Below are positions 25,901 through 37,900 of a stretch of 64,000 nt of DNA, piece after piece. The DNA lies in the NCBI GenBank assembly GCA_963920635.1, contig OY987304.1:31806365-31870364 (forward strand), written 5' to 3'. Both the position numbers and the translations under genes were made by a program. Numbering within the stretch: the first letter of the stretch is position 1; each line of letters begins with the position of its first letter. Under the pieces are notes generated by a model. The model was not told where the DNA came from, searched no databases, and saw nothing but the letters and a program-made list of their open reading frames with translations. Source of the DNA: Pseudeuparius sepicola (Eukaryota > Arthropoda > Insecta > Coleoptera > Anthribidae).

Positions 25901-28900
25901 TAGTTTTAATTTTTTATTATGTTGTCCCGGAGACACGCAATAAAGTGATTTTTTTTTTCTCGAAAACGAAGCGAGATACGAGATTCAAGAGACAAAAAAG
26001 TTGTATTTTTAGTTTCTGAATGTGAAAAAAATAAAAGTTTTGTCAGTGGCGCAATTTTTTTTACAAAATTATTGGTTAAGGTGCCCTCCAAACGCCACTG
26101 TACTTAATAATTTTAATCTAGTAGGGGCTAAATTAGCCTCTTTCTACCATAAATAACACTGCCAAATTTTAACAAAATCGGCTAAAGGATTATTAAGATA
26201 TTTACAAAAAGCGATTTTTTTAGAAGAGTTTGACACCCTGTATCTTGAAAAGGAAGCATTACTGGACCTATGCTGCCGTGCTAAGCTGAAGCGTCCTAAC
26301 TGAATAAAAGTTAGTTTCGAGATATTTACGTTTAACTTTTTTTTTATATGCCACCTCTTGGATTTTCTTTAAATGATCCAAAATTTTAGGTAGAGTATGT
26401 TAATCGGCAAACAATTCTATCATCATTTTAGTTATCTAATTAACTTAAGCAGATATTAGACTTTTGAAATATAGGACAATTTTCTTTAGTAAACTTTAAA
26501 TGAATTCGTATCAGGTACAGATAGGACAAAGACTTTACATGTTTATATAATAATTATTACTTATTCAAATATAAATAAGTATGTATATAAATTCAGATGA
26601 AAAACTACCCGCGGCCATCATTATTCTGAAACAAGGCCTTCAATTTATTTTTTTTAATTCAAATAAAATTCAAAATCTACATATACACACAAAATATCAG
26701 ATAAAACTGATTTTTTTGTATGCAGGGTGTCCGCAAACTACACCGTGAACGCGTGACAGATGATAGGAAATGCGATTTTAAGAACTTTTTTTAAATGTAA
26801 ACATTTATCTGCTGATGCTTTGTTTTTAATATAGGTACAGCATGTTAAAATTAACTTATTGTAATGATTTTTATAAATTATATCATACAAAATGATTATT
26901 AACCTAACATCTTTGTATGACAGCTGAAAAAGTCATTTGTTCATGGCCACTAATTGATCATAGTTCCAAAGCCTTCTATGGATTTTTTGTGTTTTTAAGA
27001 AATAATGTAGATATATACTTATTATTAATGTTTTTCAGTTAAAATTTCAATTTTAGAGGGAGTCCATTTTCAGTAAATTTGAGACATTTTCTGTTTAGAA
27101 CAATTGATTGTGGATTGCAGAACTATTTCGGTTTACTTAAAAAATCCACAGGCGTAAAAGTTATTTTGAAAAACGGAAACTCGCATTACCCTTACGCAAG
27201 CCACTGGCGCTTTAAAAATTCCTGCATTACTTTGTTTTAATAGCACTTTACGACATTATGATAAATTTGAAGTCGATATCTTTAGTAATTCCACGTATAA
27301 TTTTAAAAAATCATTTTAATAAGTTAATTTTAACACGCTGTATGTTAAAAACAAAGCGGCAGCGGACAAATTTTTTTATTATTATTTAAAAAAAGTTCTT
27401 AGCATCACATTTCCTATCATCTGTTAAGTGTTGTCGGTGTAATTTGCTGACACCCTTTATAAAAAAAAATAATATTTTCTCCCATAAAAGTAGGGTTCTC
27501 ACCTCGGTTCTCACTTGTGCATTTTCATGCATGCAACTGAGTTGCTGCAACAAAATGCATGCATTTAGAACTTGTTCTAATTTACGTGCATTTCCTAGCG
27601 CATTTCTGGTGATTTTTTATGGACGTTTAGTGTTATCAACATAAGCTATTTTGTCCTATGTCGCGAACTGTTCACACACCAAATAAGTATTCCTAAACTG
27701 ATTAGTCCAATCTGCCAGATAGGACCTTTTTGCTTTGTAAACGCATTTAAGAATACTTATGTGTACACAAATAAATGTCCTATGTGTGCAGTTAGGACAA
27801 AAGTAGGTATGGAATATTAGTTAGGACAACATATCTTAGTATTTAGTATGATTTTGTAGATAGGACAAAACAAATACACATAATTGGCGGTTAATGAAAT
27901 GAGATAGGATGATTTTGCTTAGTGAATTAGTTAAAGGGGTATGGTAGGTATCCAAAAATGCATTTAGGACAAAATATCAAATTTTGTCAGTTAGGACGCT
28001 TCAGCTTAGCACGGCAGTATGTTTATATAAACTTTTCGTCTTAGAATCACTCAAGGATTCACCACTTGAATTTTTTCGCACTTATTCATTTGCACCCTGT
28101 ATATGAAAATCCAAGACCGGCTATGATTTTTTTGTACCTCCGACTTTAACTAAAACCACAGTGTTATCAGCACTGTAAAAAAAACACTATCTAGCAAATT
28201 TGAACGAAAAAACTACAGGGCGTTCCATTCTACAAGGAGCCAAGTTTCTGCAAAAGATTTATTTTAAAGACATCTGGCACGCAGTGGCGGATCCAAGGGG
28301 GGGGTACAGGGGCAATTGCCCCCCCCCCCACCCCTTAGCCCTAGATATGATAGTATAGAAAATATAATTAACCGTTTTTCAAAATCAAAACATAGATTAG
28401 ATTTTGTCCTGTAAACTAGGAGTCTAATAAAAATTTGTTGTACTATTCGGTCTTTTACTAACAAGGGCCCTTCTTGTATTTACTATAATTATATATGCAG
28501 TGGTTTTTATTTGTGATCGCTGACCAAGTCCATTTATAATAGCATGTGCCCCTTCCTTAGTGAATTGCTGGATCCGCCACTGCTGGCATGTTAACGATAC
28601 CACAGTGTTGGTGTGCAAATATCCAATAAAAAAATACACACGATGTTTTTCTCTGTACGATCTGGAAGTGCTGAATATTTTTAAACTTTATACGGGTCAA
28701 AATCGAGTATATCAAAACTGCCAAGTCTAAAACATACAGAAGCCTGCCAGCATAGGCGGTTCTAAGGGGGGGGCTTAGGGGGGCTAGGTCCCCCCAAATC
28801 TTGAAATAGCCCCCCAAATTTATTCTTCGCTACCAAACCGCTACCTACTAACACAACTTAGAACGATTATTATTTTTAATTTAGTGGGGATTTGAACTGG

Positions 28901-31900
28901 GTTCATTGGTAAATCATTAGGCTGGATCATCAATCATTAAGTTGGAGCTCCCACTGGGATCAAACATATTTAACATTAACATTTTTTTCGTAAGTAATAT
29001 CATTTCCCAAAAAAAATCGAAAAAACACGTTGCTAAGTAATATTTTAACAAGAAGCATGAGTGCTGGTGGCAACAAAAATCCGAGTCGAAGACGAGGATT
29101 TTGCACCTGCACGAATGCATTTTGTTCAAAAAATATTACTTAGCATTGTGTTTTTTTTTGTTTTTTTTTTCACAGGAAAAATTAGATGCCCGAATGGTAT
29201 TTGACAAGACTAGTTCATGAAGTAACAGATTATTCTGCATACACATAGCTTACAAAACATATTACATACCTATTATACCACAGCTGTCAAGTTTTGCCGC
29301 GGGTAAACTCGAAAAAACTGCTGATAGGTCACAGTTTTTCCATCTAGATCTAGAAACCATTTGTAATTCAAAATTGCGCGTTTGTGATGGGTAGAAATTA
29401 AGATGAGGGAAATCAATATTAGGTTTTTTATAGTAAGAACTTATGTAATATGTAAGTATATTTTGTTATGTGAAACAATCCTGTTACTTGTTTCAAATTT
29501 TTTTGTATAATAATAATCCCAAATATGGTCACCTTAGCTATATGCCAGGGTCCAGGGGCTTAAGCCCCCCCAAAACAAAAGGTCTAGAACCGCCTATGCC
29601 TGCCAGTCAGTAAGTCCAGATGAGTTGATGATGGCTGGTGTGCCACAGCAGGAAACACACAGAAAATGTATCATCTTAGACAGTAACTTTGTTGAGAAAG
29701 GTCCAATAATTTAAATCGCGTTTTTATTTGTTGGTTGAAATTTTGGAAACAAATAAATAACTTTTCCGTTTATTACATACTTTTTCAATAATTCAAGATC
29801 ATTCTTGACCTGTATATTGTTTTTATTGGATCTTTGCACATCAACACTTTGAGTGGTCCTTTTGACTATTCAACTGTTTTGAGGTAGAAAGGTGGAACTA
29901 CCTGTTTTAAATTTTGTCTACAGTTTTGTTGATCAAGAATATCGACAATTATACTTTTTCGGAGAACTTTATTCGAAAAAAAAATTGCTTTTTTGATGGA
30001 CTAACTTTGTGTAAAAACTAGGGCTGTTCGATCTCCGAATTTCAGTATCGGAAATCGATACTGAAAAAATATCGATAAAATCGATAAATCGATAAAATCG
30101 ATCTTATCGATATAATCGATCTTATCGATAAAATCGATCTTATCGATAAAATCGATCTTATCGATATAATCGATCTTATCGGTAAAATCGATCTTATCGA
30201 TACATTCGATCTTATCGATCTTATCGATCATGTTGATAAAATCGATCTTATCGATAAAATCGATCGTATCAATAAAATCGATCTTATCGATATAATGGAT
30301 CTTATTGATAAAATCGATATAATCAATTTTATTTAAGAAGCTAGACAAAAAAGGCCGATCGGCTTGCTGCGGACGCGGTCTGCAGCAATTTCCTTTATTT
30401 TTGCGAACAATTTCAAAAGATAGATATAATTGGAAAGATCGATAAAATCGAAAAGATCGTTAAAATCGAAAATATCGATAAAATCGAAAAGATCGATAAA
30501 ATCAAAAAGATCGAAAAGATTGATAAAATCGAAAATATCGATAAAATCGAAAAGATCGATAAAATCGAAAAGATCGAAAAGATCGATCGAATCGATAAGA
30601 TCGATAAAATCGAAAAGATCGAAAATATCGATAAAATCGATAATATCGATATTTCGATTTATCGAAATTGAATATCGAGTATCGATAAAATCGATAGTAT
30701 CGATACTTTCGATTTTATCGATATTTTGTCTCAGGCCTAGTAAAAACACATTCGAGAATCATGGGGTACTTTCGGAGGTATTTTTAAAAAACCCATGGGT
30801 AAAATTGAATGCTTAAGCCTACTTTATCAGAATTTGCAAAAATGCCATGGTTTAGTGGATGCTCTTATGTAAAAAATACACCTTTCCAAAAAATTGTGAA
30901 GTTGAATTTCGCCACGAAATATTTTCTCTTAGAAATATATAAATAAATATTTCGGGGTGAAATTCAACTTTTTTTACATAACTTTTTAACAACAACCTAT
31001 ATAAGTTTGAATTCACATTCGAAAAATCAACACAAGCTAAGCTTTTGAACAATCAATTTATATTTAAAATTACCGAGATAATCGAGTGCATCACCTTAAG
31101 CCGGACACACTGTACAGAACACTTCCTCCATGTTTGTTTGCTTACAATTGGCTTAAATTAAAAAAACACAGCTTTCTTTAAAATAAAGAGTAAGTAAGTA
31201 CGTATGATGTACCTCAGGCATGGCAGTTTATAAAATCTTTTTAAATTATTAAGCAGGTAGCTTCAGTCAGGTCGTTTTTTAAAGAGTTTACAAACATTTT
31301 ATAATTAACACCGAGAAAAACTACATGATTAGAACTACTAGACCTAATCTTATTAGTCCATCCCGAAATCTGTGAAAGTTCTTTGGGTAGATACATTCAA
31401 CATGGGAAGAAAATTCAAGTACATATTACAAATGGATTGAGGAACCTGGTAACAAGGTGCAATAGCGGCAAATTCTTAAATAAGCAAAAGCGGCACTGAC
31501 TTACCATACTTATTACTTAAATTCGTGGAAATAAGTGCTGGAAATCAATTTCAACTATAAAATAAATTTGTTTCATTTGACAGTTGCCATATTTTGCACT
31601 TGTAGACAAAATTGTCAAGTCTAATTTTTAGAAATCATGGAAACCATTATTAATTTTTACTAACAATCAAAGTACCTGTTATGTTCATAGATTCTCCAAA
31701 AAAATGGCATACTTGGAATCACTGATACCATTAGAATGAGGAATGAGAAAAGAATAGGCATCACTTTGGAAAGTATAATGCTGGGTCCCCTTACTTTAAA
31801 GAGTCCCTGGTTATACACATTAATCAAATGTCAAATCCCAACATTAATCCAGTGGCGTAGCTTCAAATTTTGGGCCCCCCCGCCAAAATTAAATTTGGGC

Positions 31901-34900
31901 CCCTCAACTGGGAAAATAAAAAAAACATCCATGAAGGGGAAACTATCACAAACTTCTGTTTCTTGGTAAATAAAAGCAAAAAAGTTTTTAAAACAAAAAT
32001 ATATCTACAAGGTGTCCAACTTTAAAAGTGAAGATAATCGCCTGAACTTTTTTTTTGTATGAAAGGCTTTCAAAAGAGGCTTCTTTTGACCTCTTTACCA
32101 TTTTTAAAATGCAAATCTAGGGCGGGCTGTGATTTTTTTTATAAACTCGATTTTCACGAACACCATTTAGCGATTTTTTTATTTAAAATTTGATCACACA
32201 GCGTTAATCAAAACACCCCAAAACCCCCATTATGCAAAGTTTGAAAACAAAATATACAGGCAGTTCCATTCTGCAGGGTGTAAAATTTTAGGAAAAATAA
32301 GAATTTTAAAGGTACCATGAAATCCCCTCAAAACAGTCGAATTGTTAACAGCACCACTCAAAGTGTTGGTGTGCAAAGGTCCAATACAAAATATACAGGG
32401 TGTTATTATCTATGCCATGTGAAAGTACTGAATTTTTGAAACTTTATACGGGTCAAAAATCTAGTAGGTACATCAAAACTGCCCCAGACACTACAAAACG
32501 AACTAAGTCAAAAAAATACAGAAGCCTGCCAGTCAGTAATAAGTCAATATCAGTTAAGGTTGCTGGTGTGCCACAACAGGAAACGCACAGAAAATGTATC
32601 GTCTTAGATAGTGACTTTGTTGAGAAAGTTCTAATAATTTAAATTGTTTTTATTTGTTAGTTGGCATTTTGTACAGAAATAAATTACTTTTGTCTTTATT
32701 AATATTTTTTCAATGATTCCAGAGCATTCTTGATCCGTATAATGTTTTTTAAAATTTCAGCCAATTTGAGATGGCCCAGAAAAAAATACCCTGTATATAT
32801 TTGTATTAAATCTTTGCATACCAACATTTTGAGTGGTCCTGTTGACCATTCAACTATTTTGAAGAGATTTCATATCACACTTGACTCGCCAGATGCCTTT
32901 AAAATTCCTATATTGCTCAACTTTGGCTCCATGCAGAGTAGAACTCCCTGCATATTTATTGTTCAAATTTGGTATGTGGGGGTTTTGTGATGCTATGATT
33001 AACCCTGTGGTCTCAGGTTTTAAATAAAAAAATCGCTAAAAAGTTTTCGTGAAAATCGGGGGTATAAGAAAATCGTAGCGGGCCCTGAATTTGCATCCCC
33101 AAAGAAGCGGTTTTCTAAGGCCTTTCAAACAAAAATAAGTTTAGGCGATTGATGAACAATGAGTTTGCCACCCTAACATACAAAGAGTGCTTAATATACC
33201 TAGATGATATCATAGTCTTTAGTGCAGGAGACGTCGATGAACTTTAATTAGTTCGCTTTTATCTTTTATCCATTGCTGCAGCTTCATCAGCTTCTATAGA
33301 AAGTAGTGCTAAATTACTTATTCTGTCTTGGGAACAACAATTATTTCTCAAATAATTTTTTATTGAACAGAACACGGAGTATACGCCCGGTCGAGGCAGC
33401 GTCCAGAGATATAGGTACTAATTTCTAGATTTTGGTCGAGGGTTCGGGAGGCCCGGCTCTGCCAGGCCCCCTTTACTGTAGGGCCCCCCCGCGACCGCGG
33501 GGTTTTCGCGGTATGGTAGCTACGCCACTGCATTAATCCTGCTGTTATGACACAATGCACAAACAGGTACTTTTGCGCCCCGCCGACTGGTTATAACACA
33601 ATGGTCAGGATGGTCCAAATTTCACACCACCCCCTTTTTTTAACAGAGGAAACCCTGAAATAAACGCCAAGCGGGTATTCTTAGATGTTACATATTTTGA
33701 AATTATGTGTAGTCACTGTAAGGAAAACTTGAACATTTGCTTATAAGTGTTACCTATATATTATATAGAATATATGACTTAAAATATTATAAAAAGGGCA
33801 GAAGAAACACAAAATAAAATCAATCCGAGCGTCGCTACCTGTAACAGTTTTTGAAATAATTGTTTCAGAATATTAAGAAATTAACGAAATTACATGTACG
33901 TAACTAAATTTAAAGAAACAAACTGTAAAACTTCAAACATCTAAAAAATAATATTACAAAAACTGAATTCGTATAGCTTTTATAGTGATTATGCTTCCTA
34001 GGCCTTTGGCCTTTGGCGCTAGCAGCTGATTTGTGTTTAGGTTTTTAGTACCAATTTCATATGCCGGTACAGGCAAATTTTTGGGCGAATTTTGTGTATA
34101 ATAATACTTGGATATTATTTACCATTAGGATTCATATTGTAAAGAGATCGTCGTCATTGTCTAGAAATCAGTTTTACTGAATATTCCATGACAACAGCTA
34201 ACAGCTTAAAATTATTCTCCTCTATACGAAACAAAAATCCGAGCAAAAATCTATTTAACCAATAAAAGCTTTCCAAAACACTGCTGAATATATAAAGGTG
34301 GTGCAACCTTCAGGACAAGCTGACACTACTTTAGCTGACATAAGCATTAAGTTAGGCGAAACGGATTTGGCACTAGGATCGGCACCGTCGCAATAACAAG
34401 GCCCGCCAGCTGAAAGCGATGAGTCATCCAAGGGAGGTGAGCCCAAGGCGCCAAATTCAAATTTCAAGGTGTCAACTTGGTAAATTTGGTAAAAAACACT
34501 TTAAAATGATTGTTTACATATATAGCTCATGGTTTTACAACACGAGTAATAATCTACGAGAGTTAAAGTCACATTTCAAGGGGTTTTGGTGCATTTAGAT
34601 ACCTACCGGTAAAATTTTCGTAAATGCCAATTATTTCTTATTTGCCTGCCTAGATACAACTAAATTCGAATAAATAAAACCATAAAAGTTTCTGATTTCA
34701 AGGTGGTTACGTTTAATCATGTAAAATTGTCAGGTATAACACTCTCCAACAGTCCAAACCAAAATCCTGGAAAACTGTTTAGGAACAAAATCTCTCCTGA
34801 TGGCCTTAACCCACTTTTCCCTTAAAAAGGGGTCTTTATGGAGGAAAAAGCGGACACATTAGGACCGCCTTTGTAGTTTCCCTTGCAGTTGGGAACAAAA

Positions 34901-37900
34901 CACGCCCACGGTCTGATTTAAATTAGTCCGAAACTATAGACACAACCTAAAACCTATAAACTAAAATTGAACTTTAATCACTTTATTTTGAACCACTGCT
35001 GTTTTACCACCTTATTAATAAAACTCCACGTCCTATATTACTAAAAAACACAGTCCAACACACAACAGATGTCCTTTAAAACAGGAAAATCGCCGGACAA
35101 GTTAAACGTAAATAACTCCAAAAAGCAACCTCCCGACCTCTCTGTGATGACGTAGTGACGTTTCGCGTCGCCACCTGGCAGGCCTTTACCATTGCGACGG
35201 TGCCGCTAGGATACTGATCTGGCAGTACCTACCTAATTTTAATACACAAGGTGAAAAGTGAAAACAAATACACATATACCTAAACAGGGTGTCCGGAAAT
35301 TATGCGCAAATAAATACTTCAGGGCGTGATTCTACGCACTAAAAAAATGATACAAGCTCACGTGTTTATTATTAGAAAAGTGATTTAGAAGTTTAGAAAT
35401 TTAGAAGAATTAAAGTTTTTGGAAGTATGTATTTCAGGAACCCTTCGGGGTAGAGACCACGGGTGGGATTAATTTTGTGCGTATTTTCATGCCCGTTAAT
35501 TCAGCCTTGGCAATTATCGATATTTATCATAGTTTTTTAATTCAGACACAGTTCGTAAAAAAAACGTGATTTTTCAAGATAGCGGAGCGATTTACGTCGT
35601 TACGATTAAGAGGTCCTTAGGGAATTTTTAATAATTTGTTAAAAAGGGTCACTAGTACTAACTTTTCCCAGTGGTCCCACCTATATGAAAATTTGTTCCA
35701 GCATTGGAATATCATATGTCTACAGGGTGTGTCATTAGTGGGAACCCGGAGGATAGCTCTTTTATTAAGCGCGGTATCAAAATGAAATTTGGTACAGTGG
35801 TGGGGGTCGATGGAACGCACATTTTAAAATTATTTTCACTTTATAAAATCTACAGCAGGGTGTTCAACATAAACTTATGTTTTTTTAAATGGAATGCCTA
35901 TGTTTTTATTGCATGTTTCGATAGTGCTATGAAAATGCAGCAAAATGATATATGGGTTGCAGGGGTTTTAATTAGCCGATTTCCCTGTAGAAGCCGAAAA
36001 TAGGGTCATATCTGAGCGTATGTGAACACCCAGTATAAGCTGGTGACGATTTTTCTTCGTAGATAGTCAAACGGTCTTGAAGTTTATAAAATGCTTTTTT
36101 TCATTGCCATAAATATTCCCATTAATACAGGGTGTTGGATTTTGCTAAATCAAAATTTTCTCAAAAATTTTAAATAGAATGCCCTTTTTCTGTGAATGGA
36201 TATCAAAAGTAGGCAAAATTACCTCTTCAATGATACCACATTATGTGGGGTTATTCTTGATAGTTTACGAGTACTTTCAAAATTAAATTTTCAATTTTTT
36301 TCACTTTTCGAATCTATATGGGTTTATAATTTCTCTTTGTCTTTCAAAATGCTGTGTTTTAGTTTAATTATAAGTAATGTTGAAACTACCAATAGGTAGA
36401 TACCTATCCACAAGAATTTAATAACACAAACGAGCAAGAAATAACAAACTGTTTATTAAATTATTAAATAGGCAAGTTATTTTTCTAAACATGTTCAATA
36501 TGTCCCCCATTCTTATCAAAACAAAGCTCAATTTTTTTTTGCTTTTCCAATGCACAGGTATTTGATATTTCCATTATGTGTCAATAGTTTCATTTACCAC
36601 TTTTCTGATCTGTGGTTTCATTGAAGCTGAGTGTTAAGACATTAAAAATAATGAATTATTCTCAAGATGAACTGATTGACATGATATTTGTGCTTGGTGA
36701 GAGTTATAGAAATTGCTTCTTAGCGAGTAGAATGTATGCTGCAAAATATCCTGAAAGGCGACATCCACAACAAAAGTATTTCAAGATATTATTAGAAGGA
36801 TTTCTAGTCACTGGTAGTGTATCTAAAGAAAAAAAGGCACGGCAAAAAACTGTACTTAACCGAAGAAAATCAATTAAATATTCTTCTTTTTGTTACGGAG
36901 GATCCAGAAACAAGTATTAGGAAAATTAGGAAAAATTCTGATATACCTGAAAAAGTGTACAACGTATTTTAAAAAATCACAAATTACATCCATTTAAAGT
37001 TCAACTACATCAGGAATTAAATATTGCGGATTTCGAAAAAAGATTAGTTTTGTACGTGGGCGCTAGAAAAAATTCGCCAAGACCAACATTTCTTTAAAGA
37101 TGTATTATTTAGCGATGAATCGACTTTTCATAAAAATGGTTTTGTAAATAGACATAATTTTCATTATTACTCTACCGAAAATGAACATAAATTTAGAACA
37201 ACACATAGGCAGCACAGGTGTACTTTGAATGTATGGGGAGGAAAATCATCAGACCTCTTTTTTTTTTAAGGAAATCTTAATGGAGATATGTATTTCGACT
37301 TTTTGCAAAGGCACCTTTTAACCTATCTTGAAGAGGTTCCTCTTAATACCCTTGCAAAAATTTGGCTACAACATGATGGTTGTCCCTCTCATTACTCGAG
37401 ACCTGTTAGACGATTTGTGAACGAGGTTTTTCCAAATAAATGGATTGGGAGAAACGGTCCAGTTGCTTGGCCTCCTAGATCACCTGATCTTACTGCACCA
37501 GATTTTTATCTGTGGGGGCATATAAAGGATACTGTGTAACATACACCACCTACTACACGTAAAGATATGATGATGAGAATAACTGATGCCTTCGCTAGCG
37601 TAACTCCAGATGCCTTACAAAATGTTGAGCTTAATTTTAAGAAAAGGATACAGCTTTGTTTTGATAAGAATGGGGGACATATTGAATATGTTTAGAAAAA
37701 TAACTTACCTATTTAATAATTTAATAAACAGTTTGTTATTTCTTGCTCGTTTGTGTTATTAAATTCTTGTTGATAGGTATCTACCTATTGATAGTTTCAA
37801 CATTACTTGTAGTAATTAAACTAAAACAGCATTTTGAAAGACAATGAGAAATTATAAACCCATATGGATTCGAAAAGTGAAAAAAATTGAAAATTTAATT

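Larger units (their letters stand above)
25651..28099. mobile_element. TA-flanked foldback element with later nested insertions
   Basis: Ends CAGGGTGTAAATGAATAAGTG (25651) and the complement ending at 28099, with TA on both sides. The arms continue (gattgtaagaccaaaag, then tatataaacataggtcc), and the right arm is split by the insertion at 26273-28017. Without that insertion the element is a foldback of about 700 bp. The centre (25761-26240) has its own CAGGGTGTCAAAC termini bordered by TA, which may be an inner insertion or simply the loop-proximal part of the same arms. Confidence 0.75.
28100..29960. repeat. Dispersed repeat family A, copy 1, split by two hAT MITEs
   Basis: Segments 28590-28750 and 29607-29712 are contiguous in the second copy (32365-32640). 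Both copies contain GTGTTGGTGTGCAAA, TTTATACGGGTCAAAA and AGAAGCCTGCCAGTCAGTAA. Both also read QQETHRKCI(V/I)LDS(D/N)FVEK in the plus frame, so this may be the decayed coding part of an unidentified transposon. The flanking AT-rich parts also resemble the second copy's arms. Confidence 0.6.
31850..33530. mobile_element. hAT-type element (CAGTGGCGTAGC tips) with family A inside
   Basis: TIR CAGTGGCGTAGCT / AGCTACGCCACTG and an exact 8-bp duplication CATTAATC (31842-31849, 33531-33538). G/C runs lie just inside each tip. The interior holds family A copy 2 (32011-33176) and a scrap of gypsy reverse transcriptase. No hAT transposase is seen, so it is non-autonomous. Confidence 0.9.

Noticed and set aside
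30001..30816. Three open frames of 115-138 codons rich in FIDKID or SIKSKR repeats
   Set aside because: They translate the ATCGAT array inside a hAT-type MITE; both strands are open because the repeat lacks stop codons.
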